Positions 33,060-43,775 of a stretch of 64,000 nucleotides of DNA are shown piece by piece. The translations under genes were made by a program, and so were the position numbers. Source of the DNA: Pictodentalium vernedei. Lineage: Eukaryota; Mollusca; Scaphopoda; Dentaliida; Dentaliidae. The stretch lies in contig CM062288.1 in assembly GCA_031216915.1 (NCBI GenBank), positions 182,492,596 to 182,556,595 on the forward strand, given 5' to 3'. Every line of letters begins with the position of its first letter. Positions within the stretch are counted from its first letter, which is position 1. The notes under the pieces are model-generated. The model searched no databases. It saw only the letters and a list, made by a program, of their open reading frames with translations, and was not told where the DNA came from.

Positions 33060-33610
33060 CACCTTCGTTATATTTTCATTAAGGCTGTAGTTCAAAAGTT
33101 TGTTATGGAGCCCAGTCTTTGCTCAGTCATTGGTATGTTCTGTTCACTTCGATCTTGATTGTGCTGAATCTTCGTTTTGTTCGGTTCAAGGGTGTTAATT
33201 TTATATACCTTCATTAAGGCTATGGTTAAAAAATATAGTTCATTCAAACAGTTCAAAGGGGTTGACACTGCGTTATATTTTCATTAGGGTTAAACCTCAA
33301 ACAACTATATTGAGTTGAAGGGTGTTAATATTTATTTATATTATATAGAGTTCATTCAAAACTTTGTTCACTTTGTTCTGTTCACTTCGATCTTGGTTGT
33401 GTTCGATCAAATCAGTTCGATCTTCGTCCACTTTGTTATGTTCACTTCGATCTTGGTTGTGTTGGATTTTCGTTCACTTTATGTTCAGTTCACTTGGCTT
33501 CATTGTGCTAGCTTCTCTCTGACCTTATTTGTGTCCGGTCTGTTCACATCTGTCCAACCAGATCGATCTTCGTTCACTTTGTTATGTTATGTTCACTTCG
33601 ATCTTGGTAA
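33060..33610 (+). repeat. Irregular tandem repeat
   Basis: GTTCACTTCGATCTTGGTTG and TTCATTAAGGCTATGGTTAA-like segments recur several times at irregular spacing. The frame at 33315-33629 is the translation of this repeat. Confidence 0.6.
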
Positions 33611-33639
33611 TCAGATGGAAAATCCGTAGTAAATAAAAG

Positions 33640-34050
33640 TTATTTTTGGTGATTTGGAGGGATTGTCTGGGTTGTTTGTGGTAATTCTACGAATCGGGAG
33701 ATTACACCTGTTCAAAGGAACATACCCTCCGAACACATCCCTGTCTTGTTGTAAGCCTTTGGGTAACATAGCAACCACGTGCTACCATAGAAACCAAGAT
33801 GGCGGTCTCCAGTATACAAAATGGACGACGGAAACACGTATCACCCTAACAACACGGGCTGTGCATGTGCACTTCGGACCACGTATCACTATAGGGATGA
33901 CGTCACAAGATGGCCGCCCACGCGGGTTACCATGGCAACACAACATGGCGCCACTGGGTCACGTGACTATGACATCACATATGAGATCCCCCCAATAAGG
34001 CCCGATCCATCCCTCTCCTACTACTGGGAACAATTGAGACCCAAATTGGA
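33640..34050 (+). repeat. Dispersed repeat R, copy 1
   Basis: This segment shares long stretches with 60440-61040 and its first part with 51140-51440. Shared motifs are GTGGTAATTCTACGA, AACCACGTGCTACCATAGAA, AAGATGGCGG and GGGATGACGTCACA. It has no coding capacity. The unusually GC-rich middle carries CACGTG, TGACGTCA and AAGATGGCG motifs. Confidence 0.65.
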
Positions 34051-34829
34051 TCGGAGTTAAGGTACTGGCAAAAAACTTGAAATATCCGCCTGAAGAATTC
34101 ACGGAAAATCACCAGGAGATTAATCCGTACGCTAGAATAAAATATTATCGGACATGCGCGCATCTCGGTCAATCTGACGCAGAGGGCGTTCGAGGCCAAG
34201 GTCGAATGTTCACTGTCATCAGTTAAACAGAGTGAATCAAAATGAGAAGACTGAATATCGTAATGCAAATGGTTCAAATCAACAAATGTTACAAACTGAT
34301 GCACGATCAGATGATCTAAACAGCAACTTTCGAGCACACTTAATTATATAAATACTGAGTGCCAAAAACGATATTAGATATATGTTAGTAGGAGTACATA
34401 TTAACATATGCATGATTAGTAACATTTTGAATTTGAAAAAAGTACATGTACTGCAAACATTATTATTTATGTCGATGAAGTACTGGTGTTAGATACTAAA
34501 GCTAAATGGGATTATTATCGATATAGTTGTAATAGAATATTAGTAAAGCTAATTGGTAAATAGTCCCCTTTAATCATTAATTTGAATTACAATGTATGAT
34601 GTATATCGCATGATAACTATTCGCGAGTAACGTGTCCATTTGAAGAAATTCATGTTTAAATTTTCAATGTTCATGTAGTTTGTTCCCGTATGTCAATTTC
34701 GGAGTACATATACTTGTTAGATCGATGTTACCAGATCAAGAGTACAATGTGCGCCCTTATAAAAAGGCTACATATAATATACTGCCTGGAATGCACAGGG
34801 TTCGTTATTAAGGTTCATGATATATAATG
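34051..34829. other. No supported feature
   Basis: AT-rich; possibly the decayed 5' part of the following LINE, but no motif can be read. Confidence 0.3.
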
Positions 34830-35115
34830 TCAATCCTTGCCTGAGATAATAATTCATAACCATATCTGAAACGTGGCATCAAGCGTCATCACAAATTGAG
34901 TTACCAGGATATTGCGGTTTTGAAATGAGACGAAGTTCGAATGATTTTTCAAGAGGGGGTATAGCATTTTACTATCGTAAGAAATATGTTACTGCAGTAC
35001 AGAAGGTTCTAAAATTGAACGAATACGTATTGTGGGTAGAATTCGATGGTTCTATTTTTAATATCAAATCTGATGTAATATTTAACTTAGTTTAAATTCC
35101 TCCACAAAACTCAAA
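34830..35115 (+). pseudogene. LINE APE-type endonuclease fragment
   Basis: The reading ISETWHQAS, then ELPGYCGFEMRRSS, RGGIAFYYRKKY, EYVLWVEFDG and VIFNLV-x-IPPQNS is the characteristic course of LINE AP endonucleases. SETW holds the metal-binding Glu. The enzyme nicks the target strand that primes reverse transcription. Only the N-terminal half of the domain remains; the GDFN and SDH catalytic parts are deleted. A stop replaces the Tyr before IPP. Confidence 0.7.
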
Positions 35116-35154
35116 ATAATATAAATAATAAAATCGAAGTATGCAACTAGCGCT

Positions 35155-36450
35155 TATTCGACCAAACCAGTGCTGGGTTTGGTCCTCGTGGGATATCTGC
35201 TGTTGGGGTTAGGCAGGGGTGTATCTTATTGCCTAAAGTTTTTTAAATATTTATTGATGATATAGGAAATGAATACGATGACAAATGTAGACCGGGTACC
35301 GTTGGTGACAAATCCACCAATCATCTTTTATTTGCAGATGATTTAGTAATGATGTCAGGAACACCAGAAGGTTTGCAGATGTGTTTGAATAAGTTGTTTA
35401 GCTGTGCGTCAAGAAATGATTTGTTTGTTAATCATTCCAAAACTAAATGTATGATTTTTCAAAAAGAGCTTAAAAAAAATACAAAATAAAAAAATACCAA
35501 CATTCAGTTTAGACGATAATATTTTAGAATTAGTGAAAGAGTATACATATTTGGGGGTTAACACGTTACCAAACATGAAAAGCAGACGACACTTGCAAAA
35601 AAAAAATTCTTGAATAACTAATTTGTTTTTCATTTTTTGTCTCAAAAACATAGGTTATGACCCTCATTGGAACGAGCTCGACGAGCTCGTTCCAAAGAGG
35701 GGTCATAACCTATGTTTTTGTGACAAAAAATGAAATATAATGATAATTAATTGGCGATTTTTGAGACAAGCTCTGGCCGGTTTTGGCTGTTACTTTGTTT
35801 AAAGGGTTAATGGAAATTTTCGGAGTGCCCAGTCCGATGCAGTTTGTAAAGGTAAGAAACCATTATATGCACCTACGTCGGCGCTTCTTAAACATGAGAT
35901 TCATTCCGAGGATATATGGTGTGAACTATTTGACACGCTAATCAAACCGATATTATTGTATGGCTGTGAGTTATGAACGCCTGATATTAACTTTTGGTAA
36001 AATTGATATCACACCAAATGAACAGGCGCATTTAAGATTTTGTAAATCTGTACTTGGTGTTAACAGAAAATCATTTAATGATGCTTCACGTGCAGACCAA
36101 GGTAGATTCTCTTTAATCCATGGTAGAATAATGAATACTATTCAACTTATCTTCAGAATAACTGAATTCAATGACCAGTCGCTGCTTCGCTCGGCAGCAG
36201 AAATGGTAAGTGATTCTACAATCAATCAAAAATGGTCTGAAAGGCAAGGTGTGCCGAAATTTAATGAGGTGCGAATAGATCCATTATCATTAGAAAAGTT
36301 AAATGCTATTCAATATAATATCAAAATGATCACATCTCAAGCTTCCAGACAGAAATGTTCGATGATGCGAAGAAAGAGGGAATGAACAAATTGAGAACAT
36401 ATCGCACTTTCAAAGATAAGTAAGATTTAGAGCCTTACTTGATCTCGGTT
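35155..36450 (+). pseudogene. LINE reverse transcriptase and post-palm region
   Basis: GVRQGCILLP is followed by HLLFADDLVMMSGTPEG (catalytic F-A-D-D at about 35322-35357), then FVNHSKTKCMIF and YTYLGVN. The MITE interrupts here. The frame resumes at 35811 with GNFRSAQSDAV, KPLYAPTSALLKHEIHS and LIKPILLYGCEL. It continues with EQAHLRFCKSVLGVNRKSF and DLEPYLISVKNYCLR. There are stops after VF (35246) and GCEL, plus a frameshift near 35970. The fold and order are those of a non-LTR reverse transcriptase; inactive. Confidence 0.8.
35558..35810. mobile_element. TTAA-type MITE family A inside LINE reverse transcriptase
   Basis: TTAA lies at 35558-35561 and 35807-35810. The orientation is opposite to 4526-4776. 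The core palindrome GGAACGAGCTCGACGAGCTC with long arms is near 35640-35725. Joining the LINE across a single TTAA gives codons L-G-V-N-G-N-F in one frame. The left tip (CACGTTACC) has drifted from the family CCCTTTACC. Confidence 0.85.
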
Positions 36451-36481
36451 AAAAATTATTGTCTACGGACCATGTTCAGTT

Positions 36482-36660
36482 GGATTATGGACGATTCGGA
36501 TCATGTACGATTCGGACCAGATTTTTTCTGGACGATTCGGACCAGATCTATGGACGATTCGGACCAGATTTCTGGACGATTCGGACCATACTTCTGGACG
36601 ATTCGGACTATGTTCATGGACGATTCGGACCATGTTTATGGACGATTCGGACATAGTTCT
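36482..36660 (+). repeat. Minisatellite in the left TIR
   Basis: About eight units of TGGACGATTCGGACCA plus a 5-8-bp variable spacer (GATCTA, GATTTC, TACTTC, TGTTTA). The same units in inverted order fill 38480-38631. Confidence 0.85.
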
Positions 36661-36789
36661 TTGGCGGTTGGGATCAAGTTTTGGGGAGGTTTGGAGCATG
36701 TTTCTAAAACATTTGGACCAATTTATGAGACTGTTGACTGATTCGGGGTGAGTAATAAAAAAAAACAACAACTAATGCCAAAGAAGATT

Positions 36790-37061
36790 AAACATACTTT
36801 TATTCTAGTCAAAAGCAGGTAACTCTCATATTACAAAAAAACGAAGTGAAAAGATTATAATACATAGATATAAATGTTGCAGACATATATAGCACAATTC
36901 ATTTGAACAGGAAACATGTAAAGACTACATAAATATCGGTAAAAGGGAGATAGTACATGGATTTTGGGCGAAAATTGAAAGAGACCAGGGAAAGGTCCGC
37001 CAAATGCGTGGAGACCCGGTGTAAAAAGAATGCAAGTCCGTACGAAGAGTAGTCCCGCCTC
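36790..37061. other. Interior of the Mutator-like element, no domain seen
   Basis: No transposase motif is readable. This side of the element seems to have lost the C-terminal part of the transposase gene. Confidence 0.35.
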
Positions 37062-37212
37062 ACTACAATTCCGCGAAATAATAGTCCGTGGTCTAACATT
37101 TCTAGGAATAGATGTCCCGTTCCGTGGTCTAACATTTCTAGGAATAGATGTCCACGGGACATCTATTCCTAGAAATGTTAGACCACGGACTATTATTTCG
37201 CGGAATTGTAGT
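37062..37212. repeat. Perfect 58-bp-arm hairpin with duplicated loop
   Basis: Arms at 37062-37119 and 37155-37212 are exact complements containing AATTCCGCGAAATAATAGTC and TTTCTAGGAATAGATGTCC. The 35-bp loop is itself a direct copy of the inner 30 bp of the left arm. Perfect identity implies a recent origin. It lies inside the Mutator-like element. Confidence 0.9.
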
Positions 37213-37900
37213 CCGGAGGTGCCAAATTCCCGCCTCAAAGTCTGCCACAAAGGACGTAACTTCAGTTGCTGGTAACACATCACATACAGCTTGGAAAACC
37301 TGTGATGTAAAATTAAATAAAAATAACTGAAAATGCAAGAAATAATGAGAATTTAAAACCTAGTACCGTCAAACTGCAGCAGCGCGGGGTTAATAAATAA
37401 ACAAATGCTCCAAAAGAGTATGAAAAATATGCCCAACAAAACACACCACGTTTGATATCGTGTATTTTCTTAGGCATGTTTTTAGAATACTTGGATATTT
37501 ATTAACCCTGCTCTAGCTGGGACAGTTAGGTAGACATTAGTTCATTTTAAGTTTCAATTCTTCATTATTTCTTACATAATATCTTGGCAACCTTTTCTTA
37601 CCTCAATTAGCAGTACCTTAAAACGTGTGTGAATGATATGATTAATCTCATAAAATTATTATTGGATAAATAATACAAATACAGTTATTTTGGCATGACT
37701 GTGGGACTTGAAATTCTGTTCTTTTGTCCTGACTAATCGCACTCTATAATTACGAACAGGATTATCTGTTGTGATAACCACAAACAATACATCGGTATTT
37801 CTCAGTGAAATTAATCCCACTCAACTTGATACGGCGGTATATCTCAGTGAAATTAATCCCAATCAACTTGACTGACACATAAGAAATTAACAGTACTACT

Positions 37901-37903
<3 letters not shown>

Positions 37904-37944
<41 letters not shown>
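37904..37944 (+). repeat. (CT)n microsatellite
   Basis: About 20 CT units. They interrupt the transposase intron or exon edge on the minus strand and translate there as repeated Arg-Glu. Confidence 0.95.
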
Positions 37945-37947
<3 letters not shown>

Positions 37948-37954
37948 GACAATT

Positions 37955-38375
37955 AAGAAGCCATTTACCTTTTTATAATCCTGTTTGCTCTTCATTGACA
38001 TCACACAGAAGCATAGTGGCAGCTGTTTTATGCTCTCGCCAGATTTAACAAAGGCGTGTATTGAAAGCAGCTGGATGAATGGGGTCATGACAATTTTGAA
38101 TGTACCATCAACGTACCAAGTTCTTGCTTTACCGAGTAACTCTAATTGTTTTTGGGTTGAGAAAATAATGTGTCGTCTTTCACGTACTTGTATGTCTTTT
38201 TGAAAAAAAATGCTCACTGAAATTGGCATTAATATCATAGTAGTCCATATATAATTCAAAAGACAAATCTGCCGGGTTTTGTGGACGCTTGGTTGCCCTT
38301 GAAAGGTTAACCATCCTACTTAAATTAGCCACGTCTGGCCGAGAGCCTTCTGTAAATGATCGTTTTCCCTATTGT
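37955..38375 (-). pseudogene. MULE transposase domain, partial
   Basis: The protein would cut and join the element's ends. Upstream the reading is RPDVANLSRMVNLSR, then PADLSFELYMDYYD. After a frameshift at an A-run near 38203 come RRHIIFSTQKQLELL, TWYVDGTFKIV, QLLSIHAFVKSGE and KQLPLCFCVMSMKSKQDYKK. D in VDGTFK is the first catalytic Asp of MULE/FLYWCH-associated transposases. A donor-like AAGGTAAAT follows QDYKK, so the exon may end there. The remaining catalytic residues are missing from the element. Confidence 0.75.
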
Positions 38376-38639
38376 TAGTGGCTCCGAGCCCGAATCATGC
38401 AACCGTCTGATAATTTGGTCCAAATGGCTTAGAAAAATGCTCCATATCGCCCCAAAACTTGATCCCAACCGCCAAAAAACTTGGTCCGAAACGCCCATAA
38501 ACATGGTCCGAATCGTCCATAAGCATGGTCCGAATCTTCCAGAAATCTGGTCCGAATCGTCCAGAGATCTGGTCCGAATCGTCCAAAAAAATCTGGTCCG
38601 AATCGTACATGGTCCGAATCGTCCATATACCGTTCAGTT

Positions 38640-38880
38640 AACTAAGAATCAGCAATAATAAGCTAGTAATAGAAATAGGGAGACATCAGTGCCCCAAGGT
38701 TCCATATGAACAACGAATATGCAAGAATTGTGATGATAATGGAATAGAATCAGAATGACACATTATAATGAAATGTAAAAAATATGAAGATGATCGTAAA
38801 TTATATTTTGAACAAATTCAATCGAAGGAAGTGAAATTTAAGAATTTAAACGAAAAAGAATAAAAATTCCCTTTGCTACG
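38640..38880 (+). pseudogene. LINE C-terminal cysteine-histidine region
   Basis: After the Mutator-like element the LINE frame resumes: LRISNNKLVIEIGRHQ, EQRICKNCDDNGIESE, a stop, then HIIMKCKKYEDDRK. The C-x2-C ... H-x4-C pattern is the putative nucleic-acid-binding motif found at the end of many LINE proteins. Confidence 0.7.
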
Positions 38881-39099
38881 AGAAATGAAAAATCCGAATA
38901 ATGTGGAGTCATCTGTAATATAGTTAAGTGTTTCACCGAAAATAGGTCATCACATACAAATAAATAAATAAATAAATTTGTTGCTCATTATTACTCATTT
39001 ATGTTATTATATTACGTATGTATTGTTGATATCGCATCGGCCCCTCGTGAGAGTAAATCGTCATTAAAATCTAATCTAATCTAATCTATATGGTGGATA

Positions 39100-39300
39100 T
39101 ATCAACCGACAGACGGACGTGACAATCGTTCACTAATTCCCATTTCCATATTCGATATTCGTTATCAACCGATTGTATGGGTGGATAACGAATGTCGAAT
39201 AAGGAACTGGGAATAAGTAACGGTTCTCACGCCCCCAACCGGTTGATAACGAATGTCAAATAGGTAACTGGGAATAAGTAACGATTGTCACGCCCATACA
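39100..39300. repeat. Foldback repeat with GTGACAATCGTT ends
   Basis: GACGTGACAATCGTTCACTA at the left is mirrored by GGAATAAGTAACGATTGTCA plus CGCC at the right. The inner part repeats GGTTGATAACGAATGTC twice. A related foldback lies at 49464-49564. Confidence 0.6.
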
Positions 39301-41316
39301 GACACACACGATGGAAATAACTCGAAACAGCTCAGTCATTCATCACACACGTATCATTCCATTTGTTGTCAGCGCCAACGTGTATTCCCAGCAGTTTGAA
39401 ATAACGACACATACTCGAGTCTGTTCATTCGCTTGTGGATGTCTTCAAAAGTTATAAAATTTGACCTCCCTGAAAAAAGAAAAATAGCACATCATGTTAA
39501 CAGTATTCCGTGACAAGTGCAGAACTCGTTCCAAAACCCTGGGGCGTCGGGAAGATGACGTACTGGAGAGGGGAGGGAGGGAGGGGGTGAATCTAATATG
39601 TCGCATGTTGCGAATGACATGACTCAAGTCCCGACTGGAAAAAATATTCAAACTACATCATTAAGGCATGCGCGATACAACCCAGATTCTCCTTGAAACC
39701 TGCGTACAGATAATAACCTGGTGGTACTGGGTTATTGGGGGTACCTACTGAGGAAATACATGGCAGACAGACAGAAGACCACTCACTTCCATATCTCTGA
39801 GAATCTCAGGCCCACAGCCATCGCTCTACTGTTGAGTTGAATTGTTTCTTAAAATAATTTACTTGCTAGGCGTAGTATGCCCCCATGGAATGGAATTTAC
39901 TACACAGAAAAAATCTCAATTTTTTCGCAGTAGCTTTAGAAATGCAGCGTTTCTGATGGCTCACCAGTGTTGAATCCACAGGTTCATTAGTTGTAACTTC
40001 GTGCGTGGTTCCAAAACTTTTCCACAAATTATGACTCTTTCTGACAGTTATGACAATTATGCAGTTTTGGTAACTTCACTCGACAGGTGTTGCAAGAAAT
40101 ATCCACTCTCCGCATACTATACGTAAATTTTAAATTAACTCAATCGTAGAAAGATGGCAGTGAGTCTGCAATGAAATTTTAAATGAAACTTACTCCTTAA
40201 CAGAATTTCTGAATCGGCATTCTTGCAGAGAGATTTTGAAGTCCAAATCTTGTTTTGCTACTTTTCGTAACTTGAATGGAAATTCGTTGTTAGAGATGGA
40301 CTCATGATAATAATATCATCCAACCACTGTACCCTCTAAACAGACTGTCAGCTATGGAACGTTCTCTTTTCGCAATTTATGTTATTCATTTTGCAATACG
40401 TAACAAAATAATTCTGTGCAAACACATAAACATTTCAAATTTCACTGGCAATTGCAAATGGCGTATCTGTTGTTTCACAAGTTGCAATGTTTACTTCCGA
40501 CTTCCCGTTTTATCGTTGCTGGAAATTCTATACATCTATGTTTTAGATAAATATAGCCCGGTAACTTTTCGCAGTGCTGTATCCGGTACATCGAACAGAG
40601 CGAGCGGAGAAAACACTGCTTTGAGTTTGTCCTGACACAGTCCCGAGACTGTAAACCAAAATCCTGGATTTTGAGGCCTGATTTCGATTATTTGGTAAAC
40701 TTTCGTTAACCGTTATTAATGGAGAAGTGTGTTTTTGATAAATCAGCGAAAATTGCAAGTTATTCGCGTAGCTGGAGAAGGAGATATTGGGCAAAAAATG
40801 TTTGGGCGATTTTTGGGGTGAGATTTTATCACTTGTGAATAGTTCAATTCATTCAAAGTCCAACATGCAGACCAGGCAAAAAAAAATAATTTTGGCAAAC
40901 TTTTGTGATCAGTTACTTATGGAGAAGTGTATTTCGAACTAATTAGTGAAAATTTCAAGTCCACACGAACAGCCCCTAACAGCGCGGGATTCCAAGCTCT
41001 CAAACCACCGGTCTAATTCTGTTCCGAACTCGACGCTGTTTTGGGCTGTATGTTTACCCGCTTTTTGTAGAGTTTGCGCGCAGACGAGCGTTGATATAAT
41101 GTGATGTCCCTTTACTCACAAAGATATACCAATATTTTCCCTTGCTCCTGTTATAGATAGTCCAGTCAATAAGTATTTAATTCACCTTGAAAACATGAGG
41201 ATATTATCACAATTAATGGAACTACGCAGCGTAATCATAAAATTACAGCCGTGGAGATTCTTCATTCATGAGTACTTAGTTTACAAACATGTCTAATAGT
41301 ATTGTAATGTCATCGA
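39301..41316. other. No gene found; one duplicated segment
   Basis: About 40660-40780 and 40850-40970 share GGTAAACTTTCGTTAAC/GGCAAACTTTTGTGATC and ATGGAGAAGTGT motifs, a diverged duplication. Frames such as 40354-40635 have no domain or splice support. A purine-rich GGGAGGGAGGGAGG run lies near 39575. Confidence 0.35.
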
Positions 41317-41573
41317 GCCTGGAAACAAGCAGATTGCCATCTTTAGAATTAGGTCCTCAGAGGGTGAATTTGGTGATGCTACCCTGCACAGCAGGGTAGC
41401 ATTACTAAATGTACCGTCTGTGAACCTCAATCTGAATCAAGGTCTCAGGCTTAAACAGAAAGAGGTACCCAGAGGATAAATTGGGGGATTCTAGTCCACT
41501 GTAGGGGATAGCATCAGCAAATTCACCCTCTGGGGACCTCATTCTGCAAATGACAGATTGCTTATTTCTAGGC
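41317..41573. mobile_element. Long-TIR MITE (copy 2 of the 14703 family)
   Basis: The ends GCCTGGAAACAAGCAGATTG and its approximate complement, the GATGCTACCC palindrome and the middle (CAGAAAGAGGTACCCAGAGG) match 14703-14954. No target duplication is evident, so the ends have drifted. Confidence 0.65.
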
Positions 41574-42236
41574 ATGAATTATGTCATATTATCGCAGTGG
41601 TCGTGGGTGCTTCAGATGTCGATCCTTTTTACGATGATGTGGACTCGAATCAAATAACAAACTCTCATACAAATTCATTTGATGCTAAGTATACAAATAT
41701 TTATTTAATACATTCCGATCATTTCAAAAATATTTCACACATAGGACTCAAATATTAAATATATGTCATAGATGTATCACATATCACACATATCTCAGAT
41801 ATCTCAAACCCTGAAAAATAGAATTAAAATGACTTAAGTACCTAGAATAATTACGTTATGGAGTCTTAACCTTTATAACGAAAAACAGTAAAGTTAGCGA
41901 TTCATTGTTGACCTGACAGCAAAGCGATCACGGCTTTTAACGCTGATCGTACTACAGACACATCAACAATTAGTGAAGTAAATATAAATATTTAAAATAG
42001 TCTTACCATTTCGAAAAGACTTTGGTTTTCCAAAAAGTACATAGCGAAATCCAAATATCAACATTCTCCATAACAGGTACTTTGATATCATTAAAACCCA
42101 AAACGAGGTTTCTTGAAAGAAAATAATTTCCCACAAAAACTACAGATGGGCAAACAACGACCAATGAAATCGAAGTGAAAACTGTTAACCAAAGTCCGAA
42201 AACATTTATGCAATGCGTGCAAATAACCTGTATATA
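41574..42236. other. No supported feature
   Basis: AT-rich; nothing shared with other parts of the window. Confidence 0.35.
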
Positions 42237-42238
42237 TA

Positions 42239-43774
42239 CTACCCAAAGTTTGCTTCGCACCAAATATTTGACACGTCATTGTGAAATTTGCTTGTAACAT
42301 ATTTGCGATATTTTTGGTGGGTATGATTGGGGAATGTATTGAGATGGTCCCCAGTGTTTATATTAGCTCTCTTGACAGGCAGACTTTTCGTGACAGTCAT
42401 GGAAAGCATGTACCCCTTGATTTTCATGATGTTTTCGTGTACTGTCTACATGTACATGACATGTCTAGGGTACTCAGTCTTCATTTCAACTCAAATCCTT
42501 GTGATTTAATGATTGAATATGGTAAATGCAAATGTAAGAAGACATTTGTCTAAAGCAGAAATGTGGCGGGCTGTAGGGATGGTGAAGCAAGGGGCTACCC
42601 ATCGTCAGGTTGGTGATGCCCTGGTGTGCACCATACGGTGATCACCAGAGCCTAGGCAAGATTTCAGCAGTATGGCACACCAGTAAGACGGCATGGAGGT
42701 AGCTGAGATAGGGCAACATCTGCAGCTGAAGACCGGTTTTTGATCATTCAAGCCAATAGGAACCGCTTTGCCACAGCAACCCAGCTTCACATTGACCTTC
42801 AAAATGCACTCGGGGTAAATATTTCTACGCAGACACTCCGGGTAAGGTTGCACGAAAGTGGTCTCCGATCGAGAAGACCACGAATTCGCATTCCACAGTC
42901 CCAGAACCACCGCCAGGCACGATATGAATGGGCCATGGACCACGTTGGATGGACCAGAAAAGATTGGCGACCTGTCCTTTTTACAGATGAGTCAAGGTAC
43001 TGCCTAGACCACACAGATGGGCGTTCTAGGGTATGGGGAAGAGCAGGAGAGCGATTCCATGCAGCCACCATTGCTGAGCATGACCGCTATGGTGGAGGAT
43101 CGATCATGTGCTGGGGCTCTGTGTCCTTGAATGTGGTACATTGACTGCACAACGGTATATTGATGAGATCCTGGATGTCCATGTCAGATTGTATGCAGGT
43201 GTAGTGGGTGATAGGTTAATTCTGATGGATGATAATGCCCGTCCTCATGTTGCCCATGCTGTCGGGGAGTACCGACAGAGGGAGGCGAATAAGCGTATGG
43301 ACTGGTGGCCAGCAAGATCCCCTGACCTCAATCCAATCGAACATGTCTGGAATGAGTTGCAGCTTGCAATTTCAGCCCGTCCAGTCCAGTCATGAAGTGT
43401 CCAGGAGCTTGGTGCCATGCTAGTCCAAGAAAGGAACAACATCCCAGGAACCTGATTGGGAGCATGAGAAGGCGTTGTCAAGCTGTAATTAACAGTAATG
43501 GGTCTCATACTCGATATTTAAGCCATACCAGTTCGCCGTCAACTTTTTGGCATACTGAAAAATTTCCTCTTTTACCAATAATATCCATTTTACATGGTTA
43601 TCGTATTCAAAAGGTAAACAATAATGGCAAACACAAATAAAATCTTAATTTCTGTACTTAAATCATTAAAGATATAATTAAATAAAAAAATATATACACT
43701 TTTCAGTACAATATTTCAACCAAAACGTAAAATGGGTAGTTGGATGTACTTGGTGCTTAGCAAACTTTGAGTAG
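42239..43774 (+). mobile_element. Tc1-like DNA transposon, copy 2, both ends present
   Basis: The inverted ends are CTACCCAAAGTTTGCTTCGC and, complemented, CTACTCAAAGTTTGCTAAGC, each flanked by TA (42237-42238 and 43775-43776). The 1536-bp length is usual for Tc1 elements. It contains a disrupted transposase reading frame. It is a close relative of 20236-21405. Confidence 0.9.
42519..43522 (+). pseudogene. Tc1-type transposase (DD34E), disrupted
   Basis: The ATG at 42519 opens NVRRHLSKAEMWRAVGMV and HRQVGDAL, the helix-turn-helix start. A one-base loss near 42620 shifts the frame. From 42740 the frame reads LHIDLQNALGVNISTQT, then LFTDESRYC, LMDDNARPHVAHAVGEY and SPDLNPIEHVWNEL. Thirty-four residues separate the second Asp from the Glu, not counting one extra Trp codon at 43303. 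A ~28-bp deletion near 43112 removes the G-G-I-S-W segment, and the stop is lost after SHTRY. Inactive. Confidence 0.85.
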
Positions 43775-43775
43775 T

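Larger units (their letters stand above)
36482..38631. mobile_element. Mutator-like transposon with minisatellite TIRs
   Basis: The termini are GGATTATGGACGATTCGG and, complemented, GGTATATGGACGATTCGG. GTTCAGTT flanks it at 36474-36481 and 38632-38639. Each inverted end is about 280 bp and contains repeated GGACGATTCGGACCA units (36482-36650 and 38480-38631), followed by non-repeated homology (TTGGGATCAAGTTTTGGGG). A minus-strand transposase fragment lies inside. An 8-9-bp duplication, long ends and a MULE-type domain agree on the superfamily. Confidence 0.85.
34830..39090 (+). mobile_element. Plus-strand APE-type LINE, carrying two insertions
   Basis: In order: endonuclease fragment (34830-35115), reverse transcriptase (35155-35557, then 35811 on), post-palm segment (to 36473) and a cysteine-histidine end (38640-38880). 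A 3' tail follows with AAATAAATAAATAAAT and a terminal AATCT-repeat (about 39075-39090). A TTAA MITE occupies 35558-35810 and a Mutator-like element 36482-38631. Removing both makes the frame nearly continuous. A deletion joins endonuclease to reverse transcriptase. Confidence 0.8.
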
